Source: Prevotella sp. (GTDB lineage: Bacteria; Bacteroidota; Bacteroidia; Bacteroidales; Bacteroidaceae). From it: a DNA stretch of 64,000 nucleotides. Every line of letters starts with the position of its first letter. Within the stretch, counting starts at the first letter, position 1. This document shows, piece by piece, positions 7,554 through 16,385 of this stretch. The stretch lies in assembly GCA_017477435.1 (NCBI GenBank), contig JAFUVV010000028.1:26087-90086 (forward strand). The letters are read 5' to 3'. The notes below the pieces were generated by a model. That model made no database searches. It was not told the origin of the DNA and saw only the letters and a program-made list of their open reading frames with translations. Position numbers and translations under genes: made by a program.

Positions 7554-10500
7554 ATGGAAGATTTCATTCACCTTCACGTTCACACATACTATTCCATCCT
7601 GGATGGCCAGTCGAAGATAAAGAACCTTGTCGACAAAGCGATTGCCGACGGGATGCGCGGCATGGCCATAACCGACCATGGCAACATGTTCGGCGTGAAA
7701 GAACTGGTCGACTATGTCGCCGGAGTGAACAAGAAGCGCAAGAAAGAAGGAATTGAAGCCTTCAAGCCCATCATCGGTTGCGAGATGTACGTGGCCCACC
7801 GGCGAAAGGAAGACAAGGTGAAGGACATGGGCGACAACAGCGGCTATCACCTCATAGTGCTTGCCAAGAACTACAAAGGATATAAGAATCTCATCAAACT
7901 TGTGTCGAGGTCATGGATCGACGGCTACTATTATCGTCCGCGTACCGACCGTGTCGACCTCGAGACATACCACGAGGGCCTAATGGTATGCTCTGCATGC
8001 ATAGCAGGAGAAGTGCCTCACAAGATTCTTAAAGACGACATCGCCGGCGCCCGAGAGGCGATAGAATGGTATCACCGCGTGTTCGGCGACGACTACTACC
8101 TGGAACTGCAGCGCCACGAGGTGACCGACCCGACGATAAGAGCCAACCGCGAGACGTTCCCCCTACAGCAGAAGGCAAACCGCGTGCTCATCGAGCTGGC
8201 AAAGGAATACGGAATAAAGACCGTTTGCACAAACGACTGCCACTTCGTCGACAAAGACAATGCCGAAGCCCACGACCACCTTCTCTGCCTGAGCACGCAG
8301 CAAGACCTCGACGACCCAAACCGCATGCTCTACACAAAGCAGGAGTGGTTTAAGACCCGGGAGGAGATGAACGAGATCTTCAGCGACATTCCCGAGGCGC
8401 TGTCGAACACCCTCGAACTGCTCGACAAGACGGAAATCTACTCCATCGACCACGACCCCATAATGCCGACATTCCCCATCCCCGAAAGCTTCGGGACTGA
8501 GGACGACATACGCCGCAGATACACGCCGGAGGACCTGTTCCGCGAGTTCACGTCGGACGAAAACGGCGAGAACCAGCTGCCCGTGGAAGAAGGAAACAAA
8601 AAGATTGAGCACCTCGGCGGAATCGACAAGCTGTACAGAATCAAGTTCGAAGCCGAATATCTTGCGAAGCTTGCCTACGACGGAGCGCACAAGCTATACG
8701 GTGAGGACCTGTCGGAGGAAGTGTCGGAGAGGATAAAGTTTGAACTTCACATCATGAAGACGATGGGATTCCCTGGCTACTTCCTCATCGTGCAAGACTT
8801 CATCAACGCTGCCAGGACCGAGTTGGGAGTGATGGTGGGCCCCGGCCGAGGCTCTGCGGCAGGAAGCGTAGTGGCTTATTGTCTGGGCATCACGATGATC
8901 GACCCGCTGAAGTACGACCTGCTGTTTGAGCGTTTCCTTAATCCCGACCGCATCTCTCTGCCCGATATCGACACCGACTTCGACGACGACGGACGCGCGA
9001 AAGTGCTCAAATGGGTGGAAGACAAATATGGTCACGACAACTGTGCACACATCATCACCTACAGTTCGATGGCTACAAAGAACTCCATCAAGGACGTTGC
9101 TCGCGTGGAGAAAGTACCGCTGGCCACTTCCAACAAATGGTGCAAGGCCATCCCCGACCGTCTGCCCGACGGAGCGAAAATGAGTCTTTCGAACGCAATA
9201 AAATACGTAAAGGAGCTTCAGGATGCTGAGATGTCGAATGACATCCACGAGCGGAACACCATAAAGTATGCCAAGATGCTCGAAGGCACAGTGCGCGGGA
9301 CCGGCATTCATGCCTGTGGATTCATCATCTGCCGCGACCCTATCAGCGACTGGGTGCCCGTGTCAACGGCCGACGACCCCGACTTTAAAGACGAGAAGAC
9401 AAACTGTACTCAGTACGACGGGCACGTGATAGAGTCGACAGGACTCATCAAGATGGACTTCCTCGGACTGAAAACGCTCTCAGAGATAAAAGAGGCCCTC
9501 CACAACATAAAGCAGACGAAGGGCATAGACATCGATATCGAGAAAATCCCCATCGACGACGAGCTCACATACAAGCTCTATCAGGAAGGCCGCACAATCG
9601 GTACCTTCCAGTTTGAGTCGGCCGGCATGCAGAAATACCTGCGCAGCCTCCATCCGACGGTGTTCGAAGACCTCATCGCAATGAACGCGCTCTACCGCCC
9701 GGGACCAATGGACTACATCCCCGATTTCATCAAGCGCAAGCAAGACCCGTCGCTCGTGAAATACGACATCCCCTGTATGGAAAAATACCTGAAAGACACC
9801 TACGGAATCACCGTCTATCAGGAGCAGGTGATGCTACTCTCGCGACAGCTCGCCGACTTCACCCGAGGCGAGAGCGACGCACTGCGCAAGGCAATGGGAA
9901 AGAAGAAGAAGGATATCGTCGATGCAATGAAGCCCAAGTTCATCGAGGGAGGCAAGAAAAACGGCCACGACCCCAAGATTCTCGAAAAGATATGGGGCGA
10001 CTGGGAGAAATTTGCATCCTATGCCTTCAACAAGAGCCATGCCACGTGCTACTCATGGGTGGCCTATCAGACGGCATACCTGAAGGCCCACTACCCTGCC
10101 GAGTTCATGGCAGCAATCATGTCGCGAAGGAAAGACGACATAAAGGAAATCACGAAGCTCATGGACGAATGTCGCTCGATGGGCATCGCCACACTCGGAC
10201 CCGACGTCAACGAGAGCTATCAGAAGTTCGGAGTGAACAAGAAAGGCGAGATACGTTTCGGACTTGCTGCCATAAAGGGAATGGGCGAGATAGCGGCCGA
10301 GGCCATAATATACGAGAGAGAACAGAATGGTCCCTACACCGACCTGTTCGATTTCGCCAAGCGCATCAACTACTCTGCCGTCAACCGGAAAGCTTTCGAG
10401 AGCCTCGCCCTGAGCGGAGGATTCGACAACTTCGGTTATAAGAGAGAGCAATATTTCGCTCCCAACCAGAAGGGCGAAGTGTTCCTCGACAGCCTCGTGC

Positions 10501-11258
10501 GCTTCGGGCAGCGCTACCAGGCTGCAAAAGCCGAGGCCACAAACTCTCTCTTCGGCGACACCGACGTCGACATTGCCACGCCAGCCGTGCCGCAGGCAGA
10601 GCCATGGAGCTCCATAGAGCGACTAAACCGCGAACGGGAACTCGTGGGGATATACCTCTCTGCCCATCCCCTCGACGACTTCACCGCCATACTGACGAGC
10701 ATGTGCAACACCCATCCAAGCCAGCTCGAAGACCCCAAAGAAATGAAAGGCAAAGAGGAGGTGACCATCGGAGGAATCGTGACAGCATCTAACCACCGCA
10801 TGTCGCGCAACGGAAAACCGTTCGGAGTGGTAACGATCGAAGACTATGAAGGCGCCGGCGAACTCGCCATCTTCGGCGAAGACTGGGGACGATGGCAAGG
10901 AATGCTCAAAGAAGGGAATACCGTCTTCATAACAGCAAAATACCAAAGGCGGTTCCGCGACTCTGATATCTATGAACTGAAAATCGGCGACATACAATTC
11001 CTGCAGACGGTGAAGGAGAAAAGGATACATCAGATTACGATAGTGATCGACAGCACGGCGATGGACGCCAACACCGTGGCCGACATCCTGTCGCTCGTGG
11101 AAGACTCGCCAGGCAATATCGAGCTGCACTTCCGAATCATCGACCGCGAGCACAATGCAGCCTACACGTTGCGCTCCACACAGACGAAAATCGACCTCAG
11201 CCACGCACTCGTAGCCTATATCAACAACCAAGACAGGATAGATTATGAGATAAATTAA
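7554..11258 (+). CDS. dnaE: DNA polymerase III alpha subunit
   Basis: DnaE is the replicative polymerase. The 1234-aa protein begins with a PHP domain (HLHVHTYYS at residues 6-14, AITDHGNMFG near 40). The polymerase core follows, with two catalytic aspartates in PDIDTDF at about D471 and D473 and the GPGRGSAAGS loop upstream. Next come a helix-hairpin-helix region and an OB-fold near the C terminus (EVTIGGIVTASN onwards). The frame is open to 7371, but the ATG at 7554 (MEDFIHLHVH) is the family start. It is followed after 38 bp by trxA and then a strong terminator, so dnaE-trxA is likely one transcript. Confidence 0.97.
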   Translation: MEDFIHLHVHTYYSILDGQSKIKNLVDKAIADGMRGMAITDHGNMFGVKELVDYVAGVNKKRKKEGIEAFKPIIGCEMYVAHRRKEDKVKDMGDNSGYHLIVLAKNYKGYKNLIKLVSRSWIDGYYYRPRTDRVDLETYHEGLMVCSACIAGEVPHKILKDDIAGAREAIEWYHRVFGDDYYLELQRHEVTDPTIRANRETFPLQQKANRVLIELAKEYGIKTVCTNDCHFVDKDNAEAHDHLLCLSTQQDLDDPNRMLYTKQEWFKTREEMNEIFSDIPEALSNTLELLDKTEIYSIDHDPIMPTFPIPESFGTEDDIRRRYTPEDLFREFTSDENGENQLPVEEGNKKIEHLGGIDKLYRIKFEAEYLAKLAYDGAHKLYGEDLSEEVSERIKFELHIMKTMGFPGYFLIVQDFINAARTELGVMVGPGRGSAAGSVVAYCLGITMIDPLKYDLLFERFLNPDRISLPDIDTDFDDDGRAKVLKWVEDKYGHDNCAHIITYSSMATKNSIKDVARVEKVPLATSNKWCKAIPDRLPDGAKMSLSNAIKYVKELQDAEMSNDIHERNTIKYAKMLEGTVRGTGIHACGFIICRDPISDWVPVSTADDPDFKDEKTNCTQYDGHVIESTGLIKMDFLGLKTLSEIKEALHNIKQTKGIDIDIEKIPIDDELTYKLYQEGRTIGTFQFESAGMQKYLRSLHPTVFEDLIAMNALYRPGPMDYIPDFIKRKQDPSLVKYDIPCMEKYLKDTYGITVYQEQVMLLSRQLADFTRGESDALRKAMGKKKKDIVDAMKPKFIEGGKKNGHDPKILEKIWGDWEKFASYAFNKSHATCYSWVAYQTAYLKAHYPAEFMAAIMSRRKDDIKEITKLMDECRSMGIATLGPDVNESYQKFGVNKKGEIRFGLAAIKGMGEIAAEAIIYEREQNGPYTDLFDFAKRINYSAVNRKAFESLALSGGFDNFGYKREQYFAPNQKGEVFLDSLVRFGQRYQAAKAEATNSLFGDTDVDIATPAVPQAEPWSSIERLNRERELVGIYLSAHPLDDFTAILTSMCNTHPSQLEDPKEMKGKEEVTIGGIVTASNHRMSRNGKPFGVVTIEDYEGAGELAIFGEDWGRWQGMLKEGNTVFITAKYQRRFRDSDIYELKIGDIQFLQTVKEKRIHQITIVIDSTAMDANTVADILSLVEDSPGNIELHFRIIDREHNAAYTLRSTQTKIDLSHALVAYINNQDRIDYEIN

Positions 11259-11296
11259 AACAGCAATAAAAACAAAAGAATTAAAAAAGAAGAAAC

Positions 11297-11611
11297 ATGG
11301 AAGTAGTAATCACATCTGAGAATTTCCAGAGCTACGCCAACGGCGAGCTCCCACTGGTAGTAGACTTTTGGGCAACATGGTGCGGTCCGTGCCGCATGGT
11401 GGGTCCGATCATCTCCGAACTGGCACAGGACTATGACGGCAAGATTGTCGTCGGCAAGTGCGACGTCGACGAGAACGACGAAGTGGCTGCAGAGTTCGGC
11501 GTGAGAAACATCCCAACCATCTTGTTCATAAAGAACGGACAGGTGGTAGACAAGTTTGTCGGTGCAGCGCCCAAGAGCGTGCTCGACGAGAAATTCCGCG
11601 CCCTCGTCTGA
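11297..11611 (+). CDS. trxA: Thioredoxin
   Basis: This 104-aa cytoplasmic thioredoxin reduces protein disulfides. The active site W28-C29-G30-P31-C32 lies in a normal context (VVDFWATWCGPCRM), and the cis-proline segment RNIPTILFIKNG is near residue 75. There is no signal peptide. It lies 38 bp downstream of dnaE and is followed by a stem-loop with a T run at 11664-11700. Confidence 0.96.
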   Translation: MEVVITSENFQSYANGELPLVVDFWATWCGPCRMVGPIISELAQDYDGKIVVGKCDVDENDEVAAEFGVRNIPTILFIKNGQVVDKFVGAAPKSVLDEKFRALV

Positions 11612-11663
11612 TTGAAGAGACAGTGTCGCAACGCCGGAGAGAAGTTCCGGAAAAGACAAAACG

Positions 11664-11700
11664 AAAGGAGAGCAAAGCACCTGGCTTTGCCCTCCTTTTT
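11664..11700 (+). terminator. Rho-independent terminator after trxA
   Basis: The arms AAAGGAGAGCAAAGC and GCTTTGCCCTCCTTT pair around the loop ACCTG with one mismatch, and a T run follows. It lies about 50 bp after the trxA stop. Confidence 0.88.
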
Positions 11701-11744
11701 CTTTATCCCAATGCTTCGAAGACAACTGGCGCCTTCTTTGTCGC

Positions 11745-11830
11745 AAGTACATGGCCTCTATACTCCAAGTACACGAACTTTGTACTCTGAGTACATGGGC
11801 TTTGTACTCGCAGTACAAGAACCATGTACT
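11745..11830. repeat. 22-bp palindromic repeat array, copy 2 of 6
   Basis: About four units of the TGTACT-NNN-AGTACA repeat are present, in the opposite orientation to copy 1. The array lies between the convergent trxA and lipoprotein genes. Linkers read ATGGGCTT, the complement of those in copy 1. Confidence 0.85.
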
Positions 11831-11856
11831 GCTGCCTGTACGCCTACGATACAGAA

Positions 11857-12330
11857 CTATTTGTTATACTCGAGCGTGGAGGTGTGCTTCTCCGATCCTC
11901 CTACATTGTCGCTATACTCCATTGTGAAAGTCACTCGGAAATGGCACGAACCATAGGCCGAGGTGCTCTCCAGCGCTATCTTACGGCTCTGCATCCAAGC
12001 ATCGACATCAGCGAAGACGCCACTGAACACAGCATAGGGCTCGTCAGACTCTTCCTTATATACAGTCCACGACTTCTCGGTCTCGTTGCCCAACTGCGCC
12101 TTGGCATAGTTGAGGATCTCCTGTGCCTCGGCCTCGGCATTCTTTGCCGACACGCCCGAAGCATCGGAACCGACTGCCGCCGAGCTGACAGAAGCTTTCA
12201 CAGAATACTTATATACAGCCTCCTCGTTCGGCTTTTCCTCCTCCTTGTCGTCGTCACCGCATGCAGTAAAAGCAGTGGCTGCAAGAGCCAGACAGATAAT
12301 TGCGGCAATGTCAAACAGATACTTTTTCAT
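11857..12330 (-). CDS. Small secreted lipoprotein of unknown function
   Basis: I do not recognise this 157-aa protein. It has an N-terminal signal with a lipobox ending in TAC (cleavage before the cysteine near residue 24). The acidic stretch GDDDKEEE directly after it is the pattern that directs Bacteroidota lipoproteins to the cell surface. The mature part is acidic, contains an Ala/Glu-rich helix (AKNAEAEAQEILNYAKAQLG) and has no cysteine after the lipid anchor. It stands alone between trxA and tRNA-Lys on the opposite strand to trxA. A surface location is inferred from the export signal. Confidence 0.75.
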   Translation of the reverse strand: MKKYLFDIAAIICLALAATAFTACGDDDKEEEKPNEEAVYKYSVKASVSSAAVGSDASGVSAKNAEAEAQEILNYAKAQLGNETEKSWTVYKEESDEPYAVFSGVFADVDAWMQSRKIALESTSAYGSCHFRVTFTMEYSDNVGGSEKHTSTLEYNK

Positions 12331-12370
12331 TGTTTACTTGGCTAAATGGTTTTATATCTCTTTATAAACG

Positions 12371-12400
12371 AAAAAAGGACACCGCGGCCGGTATCCTTTA
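12371..12400 (-). terminator. Rho-independent terminator after tRNA-Lys
   Basis: On the minus strand, AAAGGATACCG pairs with CGGTGTCCTTT around GCCG (one wobble) and is followed by TTTTTT. It lies about 23 bp downstream of the tRNA. Confidence 0.8.
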
Positions 12401-12422
12401 TCGTTGCGTCTGAACATCTCTG

Positions 12423-12495
12423 TGACCCGTTTGGGGCTCGAACCCAAGACCCCCACATTAAAAGTGTGATGCTCTACCAACTGAGCTAACGAGTC
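12423..12495 (-). tRNA. tRNA-Lys (anticodon TTT)
   Basis: The minus strand folds as a full cloverleaf of 73 nt. The acceptor arms GACTCGT and ACGGGTC pair with one G-U and leave discriminator A. The D arm contains AGCTCAGTTGGTAGAGC, the anticodon loop is CTTTTAA with anticodon TTT, and the T arm contains GGTTCGAGCC. CCA is not encoded. A terminator lies just downstream and a -7 box upstream. Confidence 0.96.
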
Positions 12496-12528
12496 TCCCT
12501 TTTTGCTTTTCGTTTTCGAAAGCGACTG

Positions 12529-12562
12529 CAAAGGTAATACAATAAATTGAATTGTACCCAAA
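12529..12562 (-). promoter_or_regulatory. Promoter for tRNA-Lys
   Basis: On the minus strand a -7 box TACCTTTG (12529-12536) lies 22 nt after TTTG (12559-12562). The spacing is slightly long. Transcription would start about 27 nt before the tRNA 5' end. Confidence 0.5.
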
Positions 12563-12596
12563 GGGAAGTGGAAAAGGTTTTCTTTTTTAAGAAATT

Positions 12597-13709
12597 TTAA
12601 ACCTTTTGTTCTTTTTCATTAGCCACGACCTCGGTCGTGGCAGGGGTCTCGTCCTTCGTGACGTAACGCTGATAGTAGGCTATGAGGAGCGTGGTGAGCG
12701 GAAGGGCGATGATGAGTCCTATGAACCCGAGCAGCGCTCCCCACACCGAGAGTGAGAGCAGCAGTATGGCGGGATTGAGGCGCATGGCCTTGCCCATGAT
12801 CTTCGGAGTGACGACCATGTCGCTTATCACCTGCACGATGGCGAATATTGCCACGGCTACACCAAACACCCACCAGAAGTTCTGACCCGTGTCGGCGGCC
12901 TTGAGCATCGCCAGGAAGGCGGTGGGTATGAGGGCAAAGGTGTGGAGATAGGGCACGAGGTCGAGGATGCCTATCAGTATCCCAAGTCCTATTGCCATGG
13001 GAAAGTCTACTATCGTGAAGCCGATGCAGAACATCAGTCCCATGCACAGGGCCACCATGCTCTGACCGCGGATGTAGTTGTTGAGCTCGCGTTCCACATC
13101 GCGCATCACTTCCTGCCAGAACGGACGGGCCTTCACGGGGAATATACGGATCCAGTTCTTCGTGAGATATTCGTAGTCGAGAAGGATGAAGAACATGTAA
13201 AGCAGCGTGATGAACGATGCTATCACACTGAGCACCACGTTCACCGTCTTGCTCAGCAATCCCACTACGCTGGGCATCACGGTCTTCACGGCCTCAGTGA
13301 AATCCTTGCTACGGAAGAACTCCTCTATGCGGTCTCTGTTGTCGCGGGCCCATTCTTTTATTATGGTTATCAGACTGTTCGACTCTCCGTTCTGCGAAAG
13401 CCAACGCGAGACAAATTCGCCCAGATGCTGGAACTGCTCGATCATCGGAGGGATGATCAGATAGATGATACCGGCGATGACAAGAATGACGGCGAGCATA
13501 GTGATTATTATCGCAACGGCACGGATGCGGATGTGCAACTTGTGCTGCACGAATTTCACCATGGGATAGAGCAGGTAGGCAAACAGCCACGCCACGAAGA
13601 AGGGCAGCAGCACGCTGCTCAGATAGTTCACCGTGACACCGATGAGCACAAGCAGGGCACCAATCATCACCCAGCGGATAAACTTGTCAAATGTAATTTT
13701 CTCTTGCAC
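12597..13709 (-). CDS. AI-2E family transporter (PerM-like permease)
   Basis: This 370-aa membrane protein belongs to the AI-2E/PerM family (DUF20). Members have been linked to efflux of small molecules and to sodium-proton exchange, and the substrate here is unknown. Hydrophobic segments begin at residues 11-34 and 36-50, and two more lie near 60-85. A central soluble region with WARDNRDRIEEFF follows, and then a cluster of helices with the typical GILDLVPYLH motif near residue 250. Length is normal. The tail is charged (NEKEQKV). It has no operon partner: tdk lies 183 bp upstream and tRNA-Lys downstream. Confidence 0.88.
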   Translation of the reverse strand: MQEKITFDKFIRWVMIGALLVLIGVTVNYLSSVLLPFFVAWLFAYLLYPMVKFVQHKLHIRIRAVAIIITMLAVILVIAGIIYLIIPPMIEQFQHLGEFVSRWLSQNGESNSLITIIKEWARDNRDRIEEFFRSKDFTEAVKTVMPSVVGLLSKTVNVVLSVIASFITLLYMFFILLDYEYLTKNWIRIFPVKARPFWQEVMRDVERELNNYIRGQSMVALCMGLMFCIGFTIVDFPMAIGLGILIGILDLVPYLHTFALIPTAFLAMLKAADTGQNFWWVFGVAVAIFAIVQVISDMVVTPKIMGKAMRLNPAILLLSLSVWGALLGFIGLIIALPLTTLLIAYYQRYVTKDETPATTEVVANEKEQKV

Positions 13710-13838
13710 TGTTTCTATTATTGAAAGTTGATAGTCGCGGATTATAAACTATGAACCCTTCCTAACTTCTCCCAATGGGAGGAGGAAACCCCATATAGTC
13801 TCCCCCATAGGAGGAAAATATTATGAATTATGAATCAT

Positions 13839-13871
13839 GAGACTTGTCGAACGTAAGTGAGACACACTGAC
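13839..13871. repeat. Third copy of the GAGACTTGTCGA motif
   Basis: This 33-bp stretch matches the complement of the motifs at 2092-2125 and 2146-2179. It starts with GAGACTTGTCGA and ends in GAGACACACTGAC. Like those copies it is flanked by an AT-rich string of ATTATGAAT words. Confidence 0.55.
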
Positions 13872-13892
13872 CGTAAGGGAAATAATTACAAA

Positions 13893-14480
13893 CTATTCCC
13901 CCACTCTCTCTTCCATTGCCTTGCGATAGCACTCGCGGCAGAGCGGCTCATACTCTGCTTTCTCGCCGAGCAGCACACGTTTGTCGCCCGCCACAAGGCG
14001 ATGGCTGAGATAGGCAAGCGCACCGCAACGGACGCAGATGGCATGCACCTTCGTCACCTCGTCGGCAATGGCACACAAGCCTGGCATCGGACCAAACGGC
14101 ACACCGCGGAAATCCATATCGAGTCCGGCAGCAATCACTCTCACGCCGCGGTTGGCCAACTGATTGCACACATCCACCAGTCCGTCGTCGAGAAACTGCG
14201 CCTCGTCGATGCCCACAACGTCGATGTCCGACGCCAAGAGCAGAAGCTGCGCCGACGAGTCGATAGGAGTAGAAGTGATGGTGTTCTTATCATGACTGAC
14301 AACATCCTCCACCGAATAGCGCACATCGAGCGACGGCTTGAAGATCTCCACCCGCTGACGGGCGAACTTCGCACGCTTCATCCTACGTATAAGCTCCTCC
14401 GTCTTACCAGAAAACATCGAGCCACATACAACCTCTATACGACCCGGACGATGATACTCACCTGTTAAATTCTCTGTCAT
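13893..14480 (-). CDS. tdk: Thymidine kinase
   Basis: This enzyme phosphorylates thymidine in nucleoside salvage. The 195-aa protein is the type II form. It has the P-loop [10 protein letters not shown] at residues 20-29, the Walker B-like motif [11 protein letters not shown] near residue 115, and a zinc-binding domain with CVRCGA and CREC toward the C terminus. Length is normal. It is divergent from rsmI. Confidence 0.95.
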   Translation of the reverse strand: MTENLTGEYHRPGRIEVVCGSMFSGKTEELIRRMKRAKFARQRVEIFKPSLDVRYSVEDVVSHDKNTITSTPIDSSAQLLLLASDIDVVGIDEAQFLDDGLVDVCNQLANRGVRVIAAGLDMDFRGVPFGPMPGLCAIADEVTKVHAICVRCGALAYLSHRLVAGDKRVLLGEKAEYEPLCRECYRKAMEERVGE

Positions 14481-14536
14481 AACGTCTACAAAATTACAAA
14501 GACAGTTTTAAAAATTGCAAAGAAATAGCCTCTTTT

Positions 14537-14567
14537 TTTGTCAGTGACAAATTATTATATATATTTG
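14537..14567 (+). promoter_or_regulatory. Promoter for rsmI with very short leader
   Basis: TTTG (14537-14540), a 19-nt spacer and TATATTTG (14560-14567) match the Bacteroidota promoter form. The predicted start site falls only a few bases before the ATG at 14577. Confidence 0.7.
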
Positions 14568-14576
14568 TGGGCGGTT

Positions 14577-15251
14577 ATGGGCATATTGTACATAGTACCT
14601 ACTCCTGTCGGCAACCTTGAGGACATCACGCTCCGCGCCATCAGGATACTGAAAGAGGCCGATGTGGTACTCGCAGAGGACACGCGCACCTCAGCCGTCC
14701 TCCTGAAGCACCACGGCATCCAAAACCACCTCATCTCACACCACAAGTTCAACGAGCACGGCACGGCAGCATCCATAGTGGAACGTCTGCGCAGCGGACA
14801 GACCGTGGCACTCATCAGCGACGCCGGCACACCAGGCATCAGCGACCCGGGATTCTTCCTCGCTCGAGAGGCAATAGCAGCAGGCATAGAAGTCATTACA
14901 CTCCCGGGCCCCACGGCGGTCATCCCTGCCATAGTGTCGTCGGGACTGCCATGCGACCGATTCTGCTTCGAAGGATTCCTCCCACAGAAAAAGGGACGCC
15001 AGACACGACTGCGTGCCCTTACCGACGAAGAGCGCACTATGGTATTCTACGAGTCGCCATACCGACTGCTGAAAACACTGCAGCAACTGGCCGAAGTGCT
15101 CGGTAGCGACAGGCAAGCATGCGTATGCCGAGAGATATCGAAGATTCACGAAGAGAGCCGCCGAGGCACGCTCGAAGAACTCATCGCACACTTCACCCAG
15201 ACAGAACCGAGAGGCGAAATCGTCATCGTAGTCGCAGGAAAGGGAAAGTGA
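14577..15251 (+). CDS. rsmI: 16S rRNA (cytidine(1402)-2'-O)-methyltransferase
   Basis: RsmI methylates the 2'-O of C1402 in the 30S decoding centre. The 224-aa protein has the tetrapyrrole-methylase fold. It starts with LYIVPTPVGNLEDIT, followed by LAEDTRTS near residue 38 and ALISDAGTPGISDPG near residue 80. The open frame continues upstream to 14538, but the ATG at 14577 matches the family. No ribosome-binding site is evident, and the upstream promoter would give an almost leaderless mRNA. Confidence 0.94.
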   Translation: MGILYIVPTPVGNLEDITLRAIRILKEADVVLAEDTRTSAVLLKHHGIQNHLISHHKFNEHGTAASIVERLRSGQTVALISDAGTPGISDPGFFLAREAIAAGIEVITLPGPTAVIPAIVSSGLPCDRFCFEGFLPQKKGRQTRLRALTDEERTMVFYESPYRLLKTLQQLAEVLGSDRQACVCREISKIHEESRRGTLEELIAHFTQTEPRGEIVIVVAGKGK

Positions 15252-15346
15252 TAGGTGATGCCTTAAGGGGAAAGATAAAAATGCAATTTATATATATCCT
15301 GATGCGCACCATTCATTCATCTGAAAAATGTAAAAATCAAAACAAT

Positions 15347-16204
15347 ATGAAGAAGCTATTCTTTTTATCATCGGTCATCATGCTCATCGCTGTGAGCAGT
15401 TGCAACCTCCGTAAGCCACATCCCGAACCCGTTGCGGGACAGTCGGAAACCGATTCGCTCGAAAGAATCATCGAGCTGAAAGACAATGAGATCAACGACC
15501 TAATGGGTACACTCAACGAGATTCAGGAAGGCTTCCGTGTGATCAGTGAAGCCGAGAACAGAGTGACAATCATCAAAGACGGTGAAGGGACAAACAAGAA
15601 AGAGCAGATACGCGAAAACATCCAGTTCATCTCTACCGCCATGCAGCGCAACCGCGAACTGATAAGCAAGCTGCGCCAGCAACTGCGCGAGAGCACCGTC
15701 AACGGCGAACAGTTCAAGAAGACCATCGACACAATGGTGAAACAGCTTGCCGACAAAGACCAACAGCTCACACAACTGCGTGCCGAACTCGACGCCAAAG
15801 ACATTCACATCACCGAGCTCGACGAGACGATAAACACACTGAACACACAAATATCTTCACTCAACGACGAGAACGAAGAGAAGCAGAACACCATCAGCCA
15901 GCAGGACAAGCAGTTGCATACGGCGTGGTATGTGTTCGGCACAAAGAAGGAACTGCGCGAGCAACGCATCCTGGAAGGCAGCGACGTGCTGCGCTCCGAC
16001 TTCAACAAGAGCTATTTCACGAAGATCGACACCCGGGTAGACAAAGAGATAAAGCTCTACAGCAAGGATGCCCGCGTGCTTACCACTCACCCTTCGGAGA
16101 GCTACACTCTGCAGAAAGATGCCAACAAGCAGTACGTGCTGCGCATTACCAACCCCGACATATTCTGGTCGACAAGCAAATATCTCGTCATCCAGGTGAA
16201 ATAA
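15347..16204 (+). CDS. Coiled-coil lipoprotein
   Basis: This 285-aa protein has a lipoprotein signal (MKKLFFLSSVIMLIAVSSC, cysteine at residue 19). A long alpha-helical coiled coil follows, about residues 35-195, rich in Glu, Gln, Lys and Leu. The C-terminal 90 residues look globular (WYVFGTKKELREQRILEG onwards). I recall a similar architecture in a Bacteroides family annotated as Cbp1-type collagen-binding adhesin, but I cannot test that match here. The ATG at 15347 is chosen because it begins the signal peptide. It lies 95 bp after rsmI and ends at a clear terminator. Confidence 0.8.
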   Translation: MKKLFFLSSVIMLIAVSSCNLRKPHPEPVAGQSETDSLERIIELKDNEINDLMGTLNEIQEGFRVISEAENRVTIIKDGEGTNKKEQIRENIQFISTAMQRNRELISKLRQQLRESTVNGEQFKKTIDTMVKQLADKDQQLTQLRAELDAKDIHITELDETINTLNTQISSLNDENEEKQNTISQQDKQLHTAWYVFGTKKELREQRILEGSDVLRSDFNKSYFTKIDTRVDKEIKLYSKDARVLTTHPSESYTLQKDANKQYVLRITNPDIFWSTSKYLVIQVK

Positions 16205-16231
16205 CACCGACGACACTTTATGAAAAAGAAA

Positions 16232-16275
16232 GAGGTGGGAAGTATGCTCCAAGAAGCTACTTCTCACCTCTTTTT
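16232..16275 (+). terminator. Rho-independent terminator after the coiled-coil lipoprotein gene
   Basis: GAGGTGGGAAGTA pairs with TACTTCTCACCTC (one mismatch) and is followed by TTTTTATATA. It lies 28 bp after the stop codon. Confidence 0.88.
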
Positions 16276-16291
16276 ATATATATCAGACAAA

Positions 16292-16322
16292 CATGCCGCA
16301 GACGAGATTTGCCTGCGGCATG
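16292..16322. terminator. Second hairpin, probably ends the minus-strand GH141-like gene
   Basis: A perfect 10-bp stem, CATGCCGCAG with CTGCGGCATG, flanks an 11-nt loop. It lies downstream of the minus-strand gene that ends at 16386, with TTTGTCTG after the stem on that strand. Confidence 0.55.
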
Positions 16323-16385
16323 CTAATTCTGCACAATTGTCCTTTTTCGACCCAAATAGAGTCAAGACATCAAGCGATGTCTCTA

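Noticed and set aside
12352-12561. 69-aa minus-strand frame over the tRNA region
   Set aside because: It overlaps the whole tRNA-Lys gene and its terminator, so it is not coding.
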